Source: Certhia americana (lineage: Eukaryota > Chordata > Aves > Passeriformes > Certhiidae). From it: DNA of 64,000 bases. This document shows positions 12,201 to 27,200 of this stretch, one piece after another. A program made the translations under genes and the position numbers. The notes under the pieces were generated by a model. That model was not told where the DNA came from. It did not search any database and saw only the letters and a program-made list of their open reading frames with translations. Every line of letters starts with the position of its first letter. The stretch's first letter is position 1. The DNA lies in assembly GCA_018697195.1 (NCBI GenBank), contig CM031858.1:86611604-86675603 (forward strand), read 5' to 3'.

Positions 12201-15200
12201 TTTTGTTTGGGTTTTTTTAGTTTTGCGGGGGGCTGGGGGGGGTGGTGGTTGTTCACTCTGGTACAGCTATTTATTCTGCTTTGAAGTTACCACAAGGCTA
12301 AATTGTACCTTTCATGTAAACTGAGTTAGGTGTAGCTGTTAATCTCTCCACATAACTAGAATTTCTAGTGTCCTGTCAATCAAAAGGCAACATTTGAAGC
12401 ACTGACGAAAGTTAAAGAAATTCTGAGATTTTTTTTTTCCTTTTGTCACAAAGTTAGTTCATTTATTGCCAGCTAAAATCCATGTGGAATGGATGCTAGT
12501 ACAAAATGTATGAAATACTTAAATTACTCAAACAAGCAACAGCTGTAGCGAAGACAAACCCAACATTTTTATCCCTGTTTGAAGGTAGATAGGACTAAGC
12601 ACAGTACTTACCATAAAATGGTAGAGGAGGTAATGTGGTAACTGTGATAAAGTATGAGGAGCACATGATAAGCCAAGCAGAAAAGCATAGATAGGACAGA
12701 CAGCTTGAGTCTTGGGTGAGGATGAAGAAACAGGATCAAACATCAGGGTTGCAAGGGAGAGTGAGGACCTGGGTGTCTCCAGTAGCAAAAGTTTAAGGTC
12801 AGGGTGTAAGTTTCAGGTAACCAATAAACATGCATGTTATTTAGACTGAAATAAGATACTGTGATATGCAGTTTTAAAAAATGAAGTAATTTGCATTAGT
12901 GATTATGATGATAAAAGAGTCCCTTGAGCTGCTAACATTCTTCTGTTCTTGAAACTGTGTATTTTCAGATCTATCTGCAGGACAAACCCTTCATGAAACT
13001 TAGGTCCCAAAATCACTTAGCTCCACAGCTTTTGCCATTTATTTTTTTAGTCCAGGATTTCCTTGATCTTTTCTTTTCAAATCTTACTTTGTAATAAGGA
13101 GAATTCAGAGCAGTTCAGAATGCACTCATATTATTTACCAAGTCACACATATATTTTATGTAAGATATGAGTGTTACTATTTCCATGAGGCTGGAAGTTT
13201 TAGATGGTCCCTGTTACCAACAGTGTGAAATACCAGAGTTATTGGTAAGACCAGGGTTCTTACATATGAAAACTGCAGAATTTTGCCAAGTAGGTCTTAG
13301 ATTCATCTTTGACAACCTGAAAGAAAAGAACATGAATTGTTCAAGAAATTTGTTAAGTGATACATAGTTTATCTTCATGAAAAACTTTTCAGGCATAATA
13401 AGAGAAATTGTCTTTCTTAGCTTGAAGCTAGTTTCTTAGTTTAGAATTTAGAACTAAAGCAATTCAGGGTACATTTGTAGGCAGCATCCTCAGACTGTGA
13501 GGGGCTGAACTGGCTGAATAAATATTCGCTCTTTGCTCTCTACAGAAAATTTTAAAAAGAAAAAAACCTTTCCAAATTATTTGCTTGATAATGTGTATAC
13601 TGCTTTGAAATGTTAAATGCTTACCAAAGGTCATTCGTGGAACAATAATTTCTCTCACCTTTCTTTTGATATTCCAGTTTGAAGGCACGTACAAAAGAGG
13701 TTAAAAAAATTGCACTGTGTTGCTACTCATTCCTCATATGGAACTACTTATGATGCAGATATTGTCAAATTCTATTATCTCAAAGGGACTTTAAAAGTAT
13801 TAAAAAAGGAAGAGAAACTATGATTTATTTTTTAATTAAGATCACTGCAAACAAATACATCCATTTTGCTGAAAACTTAAAAGATCACAAAATTAATATA
13901 AGCAGGTGTAGAAATGAGAGAAGTACAAAGAGTTGAGTTCATTTGTACCTGTCCATCAACCATTTATCAGGAATTCTAAGGTGTCCTTCAGACATAAGGT
14001 CTGGACAAATCCACAAATTTCATTCAAACCTAATTTTTAGCTGAAAAACAGAAGTGTGGTATCCAAGGAAATGAGGTAGCTCTGCCTTATCAATCTGCCC
14101 TCTTTAGGTAGAAGGTTTGTCTTAGGAAGCAAGAATGGGTAATTTTGAAAAAATCAGAAATTTGTCTGATTGTTTAGTATCTTGCACACTCTTTTTTATT
14201 TTTTTTTTAATCCTACAATAAAATAAGAATTAAAGAATAATTATAAATGTGTACTATGTGCAAGAAAGTCTAAGCTCAGATAACTTGTCTGAATAGCTAA
14301 ATGAAATGCTCAATATGGCCTGCTTTGGAAGCCTCTTATGCCATCTTTCTATTCACATGGAGAATGTTTTAAATTAATCCTTTAGGAAAGTTTTTTTGAC
14401 AGGTTGAAAATTGATCTAAATGAAATAGTTCAGAAGCCCATGTTTGCCACAGATTCAGAGCAGTTTGTGTAATCCCATAATGGAACAAAACAAACTAAAT
14501 CAACTCTAAAGCAACTCAAAGAACACTTTTAGATTTTAGTTCACTTTGATAAACTCTTGGATTATTTAGCACCTCTCCTCTGATGTATAAACTACTTAGA
14601 TCACTATCTCATCTCTTAATTTGTCTTGAATTTGCCATATTCTTTTTAAGAGATAGATAGTTCTGTAGTGACTAGAAATGTGTTTCATTCATCTTTTATG
14701 GTAAAATATCACTACAGTTGTTGAAGAAACCATTGTATGTCTCCAAGAAAGTGAAGGTCTCAGTTACTTTTCCTCTTGGTCTAAAATAGATGCTTAATTG
14801 TGTCTTCTTGGCTCATGAAGAGTATAAAAATTTGGGAAATTGGGAAAAAAAGTCTCTCTGCCCATGGCACAGGGGTCGGAACTAGATGATCTTCAGGTCT
14901 TTTCCAATACAAACCATTCTATGATTCTGTGAAAAGAATGCTGCTCACAGATGCTTAGAATTGCATTTGAAGATAGAAACAATGTGAACTGTTGCTGTGC
15001 ATACAAAATAAATAACCCTGGGCCTCACACAGAGACGTAGAAATAAGTTCTGTCAACTCAATTACCCTCACTCTCTTCCTTTGAACTCTCTGGTGTAGTT
15101 CACTTCCTGAGGTAATGTAACAGAATTTATGATTTCAAGACTTACCAGTCTGCATATCTATACTCAAATAACATGTGTGGATGGAAGATGCGCTAAATTG

Positions 15201-18200
15201 AAAGATTAAAATGAGACTATTCGTAAAACTTGATGTTTACAGCAATTATTTTTTTTCCCAGTTTTAAATTCTCACAAGCACAAAACCATATCTAAAACAC
15301 AGAAGTGGCCATCGTTTAAGAAAGCTGTAGGGTCAAGCTACAAATGTTAAGTCAGCAAGGTTTCTAACTTTTTTCATTTGCTGTTCAAAGATTAGGAAAA
15401 AATACTTTTATGAAGCTTTTTTATCAGTTGGGGCTTGGGTGTGTTTATGCATTTAACTGAAATGCAGCAGCATTCTCCTGTTTGGAGTCACTGGATAGTC
15501 CCCAGGACAAGTAAGGCAATTGCATACATAAAGGAGCAACAGTAGGAAAATATTTTATGTACTTTTTTGCTTGTCCTTGCATGTGATTTATTAGCTGGAA
15601 CATGGAAGAAAGCCAGCACACATGGCCAGTTTACACTCTGAAAGACGCCAGTTCAGGAATTTTTTGCAGTAATTAATCTAAACCATAGAATTAAAAACTA
15701 ACCTTCACTTTCTTGTTTCTGTTCTTATGGTAGGAAGTTGCAGAACCACTGCTAGACCTGAAGGAGGGAATGGACCAACTGGAGCACAATAAAACTTTAG
15801 GATTTATCCTTTCTACTCTCCTAGCCATTGGGAACTTTCTGAATGGAACCAACGTAAGCCTGATGTCCCAGCATTTCCCCTTCAGCTTTTCCTTCCAAAA
15901 AACAGAAGTCAAAACCATTGTGAAATTTGCAACCCACTGTTTATTTTGTACCAGAAAAGTAATTTAGGGAATAGAATGTGCTTTTATTGTGTGTTAGGGT
16001 GTTCTGTGTTGTGTTTTGCCTCTTTTCAGCATAATCTGAAGGAAATGTGGAGCTAAGCACTCTTCTAGTGTAACTCCCTGAAGTGTAGTGTTGATGCTTT
16101 GCATTCAAAGTATGAGAACTGTGTCGTGGGTCATTTCACTGCAGATGGACTGATTTTTGGCCTAGTCTTCAGCAAGTTAAAAATTAATAAAAGCAATAAG
16201 TTTCATCTCCTGTAGGATTCTTCTTCTTTCCTCTCTGCCCCTTATTGGTCATCATTTTTGTCTATTAATCTGCGTGGGAAGGAGTAAGCATTTTTATTTT
16301 TAAATTCTTTTTCTTTTTTTTTTTTCCTCTTTACAGGCCAAAGCTTTTGAGTTGAGCTACCTCGAGAAGGTTCCAGAAGTCAAGGACACAGTGCACAAAC
16401 AGTCCCTCCTGCACCACGTCTGCACTATGGTGGTAGAAAAGTTCCCAGACAGCACTGATCTTTATTCAGAGATCGGGGCCATCACTAGGTCAGCCAAGGT
16501 ATGTCCAGTAGGTAAATACATCTATATGTACATTTTTATAACACCTCTTTGAAGTGAAATATTTAAGATTTTGTTCTATTCTTTGATCCAGGGAGGATTG
16601 CAGCACTATTTATGAATGTGTGTTCACAGTGTCATTTGCACTGAATTTCAAAGATGCCAGTACTGCCTCTTCTGAATGTTATTTCTGTCTGTCACAAGGT
16701 TCCCTCATCAGTGCACTCTTAGGCAGCCATTGGTTATGACAGCCATTTTAATGTTACGTACATTATTAATGTATATGACTATTAGGAACTGTTTTCAGGT
16801 TAAAACTTTATTTGACTAATATCTTCAAATATATTTATTCTTTGGTTTGGGGGAATCTCTTTTTTAAGGCAGATGCCTGATTGTATTTTAAATCAAATGC
16901 AAGGAATTAATTTTTTGCTAATGAAATTGTTTCCAGAATTAAAGAGTCCTTGAAATACTTGGTTTAACTCACAGAACAGCTGGGGTTGGACAGGACCTGT
17001 CACCCTCAAAGTAAAGTTTCCTACATTTTAGTACTCCTCTTCTTTCTTCCTCCTGAAAATAATGTTTATGGTTAGGAGTTAGGGAACATAAATAGAAATA
17101 AAGGAAACTTGTGGCATCACCTCTTGTCAAAAAATGGTAATTCCCTGGTTAATGCATAGGCCTGGTCAATGGCTCGATGTGCTATGGAGATTATTGATTA
17201 CTGCTGTGAGCAGGCATGATAGGAACCCTGTAAACACACTCTTGAATCTCTCAGAGTGTGAGATTTCATGAATAACCCTTAAAAATAGCACATTGCTTGA
17301 TTAATGGAGTAAACATGGAAGATAGCAAACATAAAAATTCTCTTTAGGAGTCATGTCTCATGGAATGGTAATAATTACAGCAGATAATTATAGTGTCTAT
17401 CTAGTCCAGTGTCTTGATTCAGACAGTGGCCAATACCAGCTGCTTGACAGAAGAGCACAAGAATTTTCTAAGGGGATGAAAGATTTCTCCTACCAAAATA
17501 CTATTTCATGACCCATAATTCTCACTATGTGCATCAATTAGAGGAATGATTTCTTTTTCAAAGGCCACATTATTTGGATGTTGGGAGAGGAGCTGGAGAG
17601 TGTGGGGGTTTAACAACTCTGCCCCCACAACCCAGGCCATCTGTATAATACAATTTTAAAAAAAACCAAAAAAGTGCAAAAATGATATCTTTTCTTGGCT
17701 CCTAGTGCAGTTCTTGCAATAATTAATCATAATCTATTTCTTTCTGCCGTTCAATTTGCCAGTTTCAGGATTTACTATCTGAATATACTGAGCAGTCAAA
17801 ATATTTTTTCTCTCTAATTAGCAGAATAACTTATGTAGGAAAGAAACTCTGAAGTTCTTATGATCCATCACGCTTTTCAATGTAAAACCAAATTAAACTA
17901 GGCTGCTCATATCCTTATCTAAATCTTAAATGATCATTTTATATCTTTTTTTTATGAAACCATTTCCACACTTTTCCTCCATCTTACTCTTTTATAATGT
18001 GTTAAACAATAGTAAGTACAGTATTCCAGCCTCTCCTTATCAATGGCATATCTTACTGTGTCCCTTCTGCTACCTTTTGTTAGATGTTCTGAGGCTTTTT
18101 CTGTGTTCTTTGACTGCTGCTACCCTTTGGACACCCATTGTCTGTGGGCAGTTCCCAAGGACATCCAGGCAGTCTCCTGAGCTGACAGAGCATTCAGTAC

Positions 18201-21200
18201 ACTCTCAAAGGAGTTGGATGCTGCCATACACTTCATTGCAGTCTTCAGCAGTGACCATGATCTGCTGAAGAAGATTTACTGCTTATCTCTCAAACCCCCT
18301 AATAATCTTCAGTCAGGACTAATCTGAATAATTTCCTGCCATCTGTAGATTTTACCCTCTGGTGCTTCCTTGTTTCCAGATAATTTTGAAATACAAATTA
18401 AAAAACATGAGATGCTGTTAGCCCTGTCAACAAATGAGAATCAATGTGTATTCCTTCTTTTTTTTTGCCCTCTTAACCTTGCAATTAATAGGTGGCCTCC
18501 CATGAGGCTTTTGAAAAGATTTTGAAACTTAACTTTCTTTACTTACATTCTTTTCTTTGTCTATTTCCTATTCTATAAACATTCAGAATATAGTGGTTAT
18601 TTTTTAATAATAAGTTTCCTGTCACTCATCCTTTCAGCCAAGTTACCAGATACAGTAATAAAACCTGGACCTCTGCATCAATTTTGCTGCTTTTCTAGAG
18701 ATAGGCAAAAAATTCTGCTATCCTCTGATTCTCTAATTTAACAAGTGCAGTTTCATATATATTCATACTCATTTTATCCAGTGGCTCAATTTCTTCATTT
18801 TAATTGATGTCAGAATTATTGTATTCTACTTGTTTACTGCTTTGTAAGATATCCTCTCTCTCCAACATGTTTCTGCTAGTAAGATTTCAAACATTGCTAT
18901 TCATTCACATCTATTAAAAATATAATACAGAAAAAGGAAAGGAGGACCAGAGTAAGTTTTTCCCACATCCTCTGTGGTGAAGTTGGATGAAAAGAAGTCA
19001 TCTTGCTTCCCTTCTCTAATTTTTGTCTTCCTCAGTTTCTTTCATTTCCAGTGATCCAGGACCTCCTACTTTTTTTCTTTTTTTTTTTTTTTTTTATCTT
19101 CTTTTTTTAGTACCATAATGGAATTTGTGGCTTTTGCTTTAAATTCATTGGTATTTTCTCTTTAGATTCCATTTCTTCTCTCCTAGTTTTCCTCTTGTAC
19201 AGCCTATGTTTAGGCTCTGGTTTAATGTCTTCAATGAGTTCGGTTTCTCATATTGGGATGATTTTAACTTTTTCTTACGTTTTTGTTTTTAATTTGAGTG
19301 ATTCTTACTTTCTTAAGATTTAGGTATATTGGTGTCTCATTTCCTGCTTCTTCCCTTTTCTGAGAAGTTATTTCCCTTTTTTCTTAGATTGGGATCAAGT
19401 TAATCACTAAGAAGAAAAATTACCACAAAAGAGAAGAGTCTTTGTTTTCCAAAATTCTCACTACCATGTATGGTGTTCTCCCAAGTGGATCTTCTATTTT
19501 TCAGTCAGAGAAAGTGGAAGAAAACTTAACCTATTGCTGTCACTTAAAAAAAAAATTTAGGTCTAAGAGCATGCAAAATTGAGCACAGTCTTTCAGTCTG
19601 TGGTTTGCTGATACAGTGGCCCGGCCCAAAGTGGATGAAAATCTAAAAAGGCCAGACAAAATCACATTAAGAGAAATTACAGCTTTAACCTTCCCCGTGT
19701 CGCCCAAGGTCTCCCTCCTTGGGATGTTCCTGCATGTGTTAAACCACTGATGGATTACTGTAACAAGCTCTATTCCCACTTGATCATAGCTGCCACAAAT
19801 CAAAGAATTAGGATGTGGAAGCCATCCAAGCTGCCCTCTTCAAGGGAATGTTCACAGACAAGGCGAAATCTCGGTTTAGGAGAGCTGACAGGAAAGGAGA
19901 ACTAATATTTCACTGTGGATTAGGCTGTATTTTGAGCTCCATTTTGCCTACAAACATCTTTCAGAAACCACAAAGGCTAAACAATTTCCATCCTGTAGAT
20001 AAACAGAGATGCCCCTTCCCCTGAAATGAGCATCACATAAGAATTTCCTGAGCATTAGTTCATGAAAAAACACCAAAAACTTAAAGAAAACAGGCTGCCC
20101 CACCAAAAAGGAATTAGAAAGACCAGAAACAAAATGATATAGTTATTGCAAAATTGTGGGTTTTTACTGAAGGACTGAAGTCATAAATGGCACCAAAAAA
20201 AAAAAAAAAACCCACAATTGAAAAAATTAGATAAAAAATAGAATTCTAGATAAATAAAAGCATTTATGAAGTCATGCACAGCACTGATTATTTAGTATGA
20301 CATGATTAAAATCACTTGCCCTTTTTATTTTCTTGATATTTTCAGTTGTTTTTTTCACTGAAGTTGTACCAGAACTGATGTACCTAATACTGAAGCAGAC
20401 CCTCAGATTTCTGCAGCTAAGCTCAGGTGTTGTTCCTAGCAATTTCCTTAAGAAGCAGTTACTTCAGTCCCAATATCTTCTCTCTTTATGAATAAAAAAA
20501 TGTGTCCTTATTAAAAATGTTCATCTTCTCTCTCTAACCCATAAATATTTCCCCTGTGCATCTGAAAGTTGGCTGGCTCCACAGAGTAAACTGTAATTGT
20601 CATTTTCTTCCCCTGACTTTAATTTACTTACAAACTTCTGTCTGGTTTTTAACCCCTGCAGCAAAACCCTTGGGCATGGGACACTGGCAGCTACTAGGCA
20701 GTGGAGAAGCAGGCAGATTTTAAAAGTAAGAAATAGGAAATGTTAGTAACATGGGTGGAGGCAAGGATTGCTGATAGGAAAGAATTTAGGATGAGCCTAA
20801 GCATACACAAGGGAGAAGGAAGTCTGCAGCTGCCTGCCCTCCAAGGACCTTAGCAGGGAGGCATGAGGAGAAAGGAGCTGCCTGGAAAAGAAGTGACATT
20901 TGACATGATATAGCTTCTGCCTGATACACTGGAAAGCAGAGAAAGGATTAAAGAAAAAAAAAAAATCAATAAAAAAAGGTAGGGAAAATCATGCTGCCTC
21001 TTGTACTCTTTCAGTGAGGATTCTCATGTCTCGCTTGACAGAAAGTATTTGTGTGCAGTATGTTTTCCCTACATTATTTCAAACAAAAATAAATGCCAAA
21101 AGTCAAATTATTTTCCATAAAAAAAAAAAGGCCAGGAATGCAAGGATTCTTGAAGTTATTCCATATATATTCCCTTATCATTCCAGCCAGCAGCTGCCCC

Positions 21201-24200
21201 AGATCCTAGGGATGGGCTAGGTGAAAGCAGAGCAGGGAAAGGCAGATCCTTTTGGCTGCAGGGCATATTGGGGCAAGGGGGAGGAGATTCCATTGCAAAT
21301 GAGACTTTGAGGTTGTGTCTCAAAGACAGCAGATGAAGTTTAGCACATGTGCCTGGTGGTACTGTGGTGTTTCAATAAATTCCAGGTGAAATGACAGCAG
21401 GAATTGTTGCAGGCGACAAAACACCATCTGAAGGGACCTAAATCACCGCTCTGTGGTATGGCTCCCCTTTCTCCCAGATTGTGGGAACTGCCATACAGCA
21501 TCTTTAAAAAGGTCACGTGTAGTTAGGATATTTTTTAATGAAGTAAAATGCAGTAGAGACGTGTATATAATTGGGCAGACTCATCTGGTCTAACCTCAGT
21601 AAGCACCTGTGTCACATCTTAATTTTTCATTAGTGGGCTGATTCAGGTGTTCTCATTTCCAAACTTATTTCACATTATGCCACCTCTTACCCTAGAATTA
21701 GAAATTCTAATTCTAATAGGGCAGAACCTTCTTTATATATTGCTTTCTTTACAGAGTTGGCATCTATCTCGCTTAAAATGCATGCCCACAGTATGCAAGT
21801 CAGACTAACTTGGGATAATTCTTGTGACACTTGGTGAAGGAAGCCAGTCTGGAAATATTAGAGGAGACAGAGTTTTGAACATATGCCACAAAAGGTCGCT
21901 GCTCTCAGATGACAGTGTGTTTGCAAGGAGCAATTCTCAGAATTTCCTTTGGCTCTGAACCAGCTCAGGAAAAGAGGAAGATTTTTCATGTTCCCTGCCA
22001 GAACGCATCCCTGTAATAATGTGAGAATGAACGGTCTGACCCTAAATTATAAACAGCTCAGACTAGACTGTGGTCTGCTGCAGAAACTATCTTGAACTTT
22101 GAAAAGAGAAAGCTTGTGTGTGGTTATGTATATCTTCCTATGAGGTACAATAAAATAGTTGTCATTTTATTGTGCATTTAAGGCAACATATCATTGTGAA
22201 GGCATCAATCTTCTCTTAAATGCACCTTGTGACTAAGATAAAAATGCAGAGATCCAGGTCTTCCTTAGAAAATAACTGGATTTTATGTGTTCACCACTAA
22301 AAGAAACAAGCTATAGCAATAAACAAGAGTATCAAACAATAGAAGTCTCATATAAGCATGCTCAGGCTATATAAGTTATTCACAGGCCTTCAGAACAAAG
22401 CTTGGGGTACAGTGATTTTGAAAAGAAGTGCTTCATCAGTTTCCATTCATTTACTTGTTTTGGGGTTTTTTGCTTCAGTCCAGTTGTAACATCTTTGACC
22501 CTATTGAAGAGCTGAATGTTAACATCAGAGGCAGGAAACATGAGTGTATTTAGGTGCAGCATCTTTGACTTTAGGATGGTTTTGTACATGTGTCAGTGGA
22601 GGAGCTTAGCCCAAAGACTAGAGGAGATTTAGCTGGAAGAGGAAACGTGTTTGTAAAGCACATTCCAACTAAGGGAAAGCTGTAGAAAAATGACCTCTTA
22701 TCTCTCAGTGGCTGCTGTTGTTTGCAGTGCACGGCAGTGCATACCTGGAGTTGTGTATGCTGCCCTGGGGAATATGTAGTGGAAGGCATTTTATGTTTGA
22801 GCTACTGCATTAAATTCCCAATGTTACCTCAAAGCAGCCATTCCTCTCTCTCCCAACAAATAATAAAGTGTGTAATTCCTGTGTTGCCATGAGGTATTGG
22901 TGGCCACACAGAGGAATAACATTCCAACCCAAAGACGAGAAAGGCTCCCTGATCCATGTCCTGCCTGGATGATTGGAGCATGGTCTAGTATTTCATGAGA
23001 AATGAGAAAGTTTTAAACTTTTATGCATGCATGTGATATTGGATGGAGTTGAACTTGAAAAAAATAGGCCTTGTAAGGACGAATGTTCAGGGAACCAGAA
23101 TGAGCAGGGAAGTAAATGCTAAGCCATTTGATGGTGGTGGCAGTTTTTGAATCAGGTGAAAACTAATGAGAACAGAAGCTGTTTGAGCAGTAGGAGTGTC
23201 ATGAGGTACTCAATTCTCAGCCCAGTGGAATGAGAAACTTGGTAGAATTCTTTTGTTGTTGTTGTTTATGGCAAAGGCACCTGCTTCTATGGTAGCAAGC
23301 AGTAAATAGTGATATAAAGTGATTAAAGTGAGTGCTGTTGTTTCTGGTATGTGATTGGAAGCTTTTATTCTTTGGTCTGAGTCATTTGTGCAAAATATGG
23401 TGGTGTGTTAAATTGAAAAATGGGGTTTTATTTCTATAGTTGCCCGTTAGTGAGTTTAGGGCAGTGCTTTGCTGAGGCTGACTCTGCAGGGCTTTTGTCA
23501 CATAAACTTGTCTTTACATCCTGTTTGCATATGCTGTCTCTGGCTACTCTCTGATCAAACAGACTCTACTAAGGCACTTCTCAGAAGACTGAACAGTGGG
23601 CCTAGCAAAAGATTTCACAGATACCAATAGTTCTGAATATTTTTTAGCTAGTGTGATTGTGAATGGAGAGGAATCTGGCCAGAGAAAGGAGGAACATATG
23701 AAATATATCCTAGAGCCATTTAGAAAGTTTATTTTTCTATATTGGTTTAGAAATTAAAATAAACATTTCATAGTGTTTGAAAGAAAGGACATTCCTATTT
23801 TGCATAACAGCCCAAGACCACTCATTCTTTTTCTGGCAGTAAAAAACATGTATTAATTTTTAAAATCTTAGCAAAAGGTTGACTATTCAGGGACCAGCAA
23901 GCTGCTTGTGTTTTGCACATATATGTACTGAGGAGGAAGAAGAAAATGTTTCCATCTTCCTCCAAATCCTTGGGCTAGGTACATCTGTATGCTACTGTCC
24001 AGCAAGAAAGCTGTAATGACTATTTCAGATTACTGCTTCCTTTTATTTAGTAGAGCATGGTTGTAAAATAATGCCACAGCAATTCTTATCTGAGTACTTC
24101 CTATGCTGAGCTCTCCTGGAGCCACAACTCACCTGAATTCTTTCTTAGTCCCAGCATGACTATCTGGCTGCAGGCAAGAATTGGTGCATCTTTCCTTTCA

Positions 24201-27200
24201 AGAAAGAAAGAACAAAAAAGAGGATTCATGTTTCTCTGCTATTCTACATTATCAATTTTTTTAGTAAAGTGTTGGAAATAAGCACATAAATCAGAAGGTG
24301 CAATTCATGCTCCCTTGACAATGCTTTGTACTGGTAAAGAGGTAGTACAGTATTATAAATGCCTTTTTATGGGTTTTTAATGCATAATATATTGAATAAT
24401 TGTCTCTTGTAGTTAGGATTTCTCATCACTCTTACTGTTATATTTGTATATAACACCCTAAGCAGAACCACAAACCTGGAGCAGAATGAAATGTAATGGA
24501 TTCTGTGTCTACACACAAACTGGTACTAGTGAAATATCATTTCATAAAGTATCAGGTGGGGTACCTGAGTGAATCCAAGAAAAACTGGAACTTTAATATT
24601 TTTCATGGGGATGTTTTTCTGCAAGGATATTCCTTTCTGTCCACAAGAAAGTGACCAAACACTGGAGAGCTGGCAGAGATTCCATGAAGGTTTGGCACAT
24701 TCTTTCAGGCACTGTACAATTTGCCTTTGGGGAATATACAGGTACATTATCCTGTATTGGAGTTCCTGCTTTACTCCTGGGAGTTTACAACTTCTGCTCG
24801 AGCACACCTGTGCTCCACAGGGATTTATTCCAGGAGGGTTCAGGTGGCCTTCTTACTGCCGTCTCCTTAGGATTTCCACAGATGACTGAATTTTTGTTTG
24901 TGCCCAAAACCTCCTAAGTGTCCCTTAGCCCAACCTGTCAGCCCCTTTCCCTGCTGGAACTTCCCACTCCTGTGAATGTTGGCAGATTTCAAGGGGCCAG
25001 GAATTTGCCACATTCCCCCCAGATTGTTGTTCTCCAGAGATCTTTCTTGAACCCCTACAGGCCTGAACATCAGAGATTTTTCCTGATTAAAACTCATTAT
25101 GTCATAAAATGTCATGAATTTAAATTTCTCAGCTATAAAGGCTGAGGTGCTTCCTCAACCAGGCTGGATAATTCTTATTAAGAGGACGTAAACCTTGGAT
25201 TTTTTTTTTTCCTTAGCAGGAATGCTAGTATTTTTCCCCATGTGTGTTTTAGATACACCATCTGTGGAGTGCAGCAATGTGTTTATCATCAACAGTGAAA
25301 ATACTGACCTGGAAAAGACTTTTTTTTTCTTTTTTTTTTTTTTTATTCAACATATGCATTGATATGGATATAAGGAAAGCAAATACCCCACAGCTGCTCC
25401 ACCTGCAGGGCTTTTCTGAATAGCAGAGTGGATCAAAGGATGTTTTTATTTCCTTGGGAAGAGGAAAAATTCATCACTTTATAAATCACAGCAAAAACAA
25501 ATCAAATCAATACCAGGAGCTTTTTAATAATAATGCATTTCTTATGGCTATTCTCAGTATAGGTCTCAGCAGTGAATGCTGCACACAGCTAAGAAGAATG
25601 AAATAAAACCTGCCCCTGTCACTGGTTTTCATTTAGCATTAAGGAATCAACTGGAGTATTGGACTGTAACATCCCAAGCACTAATGTGTTTAGAATCTGA
25701 GAGCTAAGTCTGTGTTTTATAGCTTGAGTTCATCTGAATTGTGAAGTGGTATTATAAAATAATTTTTTCCTTCCTTCAGAATTCCAGAACATGTTGGGTA
25801 GTTTTATTTTTCTCATCTGTTGTGTGCTGTGGCTGGGTCGTTGAGGCACTTAGTTGTTAGCAACATATCCTGAGTGTCTTCTGTAAGGGTATTGCAATTT
25901 GAACACCTTTTTTGGTTGATGAATAAAGGAGAAGCTCTCCCTCACCTTCTCTGGAATGTGTTGGCTTCTATCCTGATTAATGTTACTGTAAGGTGCAATC
26001 ATTTATTTTAACTGTGTTGAGAGACTTTCAGAGTCGTTATATGAGCTCATTACAAGCCAGTAAATTCGTATTGTATATCAAGGGATGAAAGTTAGTGCTG
26101 AGATCACTAAATAACACATACATTCAATAGAGCTTTAAAAAATTCTGGCCCGTGAATTTTGTGATTAGAACTAGATCATTCATTAACAAGTCAGTGCATG
26201 ACTGGGGAAAAGATCCAAGTGCTTCCTAAAATGGAGAATTGTTGGCGGGGTACAAGAGTGAGCAGTAAACAGGGTATAAAAAGCTTTGAGTAGTAGAAAA
26301 AAGGATTAAGAAAAAGAGAAAGTTTTGTATTACCTCAGAAAGAACTGAGTCATGCAGTTGCTTGGTGCAGACATGAAGTTATTAGCCAGGGAAAAAACAC
26401 ATCACAATATTTTATTGTTCCTTCTTTAGTTGTTAGGCCTCCAAGAATAAAACCAAATATATGTGTATGGTTATTTCTTTGTTTTCAGTTTTTCTTACTA
26501 ACATTACATGCCCAGACATAGTGTGATAGAGAAATGTATTTTTTATTGTTTTAATAATAATTAATAATGTGAATTGACATTGTGCTGACACTACTTTGAC
26601 CCTTTCATACACACAGATGGCATTGTTAAGATATCCAAGTATACAACTGCAGTGTTTTCACTTCAAGTGTTACCTTTTCTTTTCCTTTCTGTATTTTCAG
26701 GTTGACTTTGAACAACTCCAGGAAAACTTGTGTCAGATGGAAAGACGGTGCAAAGCATCATGGGATCACCTTAAGGCTATAGCAAAGCATGAAATGAAGC
26801 CAAGTCTAAAGCAAAAAATGTCTGAGTTCCTTAAAGACTGTGCAGAAAGAATCATAATCCTGAAGATTGTTCATAGAAGAATAATTAACAGGTACAGAAT
26901 TATATTGGTGACAGCAATATCTTGATAGTAAATGACTTGATGAAATTATAAGTTATGACACCATAAATATGTTGTTTTATAAGTGTTTAATGCCCATTCC
27001 TGCAAGGAATGTTGCTGGATTGTATGAGGTGCATACTTTGTTACAGTCTCCATTGAAAAAAATATCCTCACTCCAGAAATTTCTATATTTTTGGCTAAAA
27101 AATGCAATCCAGGCAATCATTTATTCTCAAGGTGCAGTGACTGTGTCTTTTGCCTCCATGTCCCCAAAAGCTAGCAGCTTTTTAGTTAAGTTGATAGATT

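Larger units (their letters stand above)
16499..26700 (+). other. FHOD3: FHOD3 intron, 10.2 kb
   Basis: This phase-0 intron runs from gtatgt to tttctgtattttcag. It contains poly-T tracts near 19069-19096 and 25321-25344, a hairpin-forming inverted repeat at 20152-20219, a palindrome at 21693-21715, and a possible very degenerate CR1 tail at about 16969-17003. The open frames at 24526-24917 and elsewhere resemble nothing I recognise and are taken as chance. Confidence 0.85.

Noticed and set aside
24526..24917. Open frames of 88-106 codons on both strands
   Set aside because: No family recognised and mutually overlapping; taken as chance in intron.
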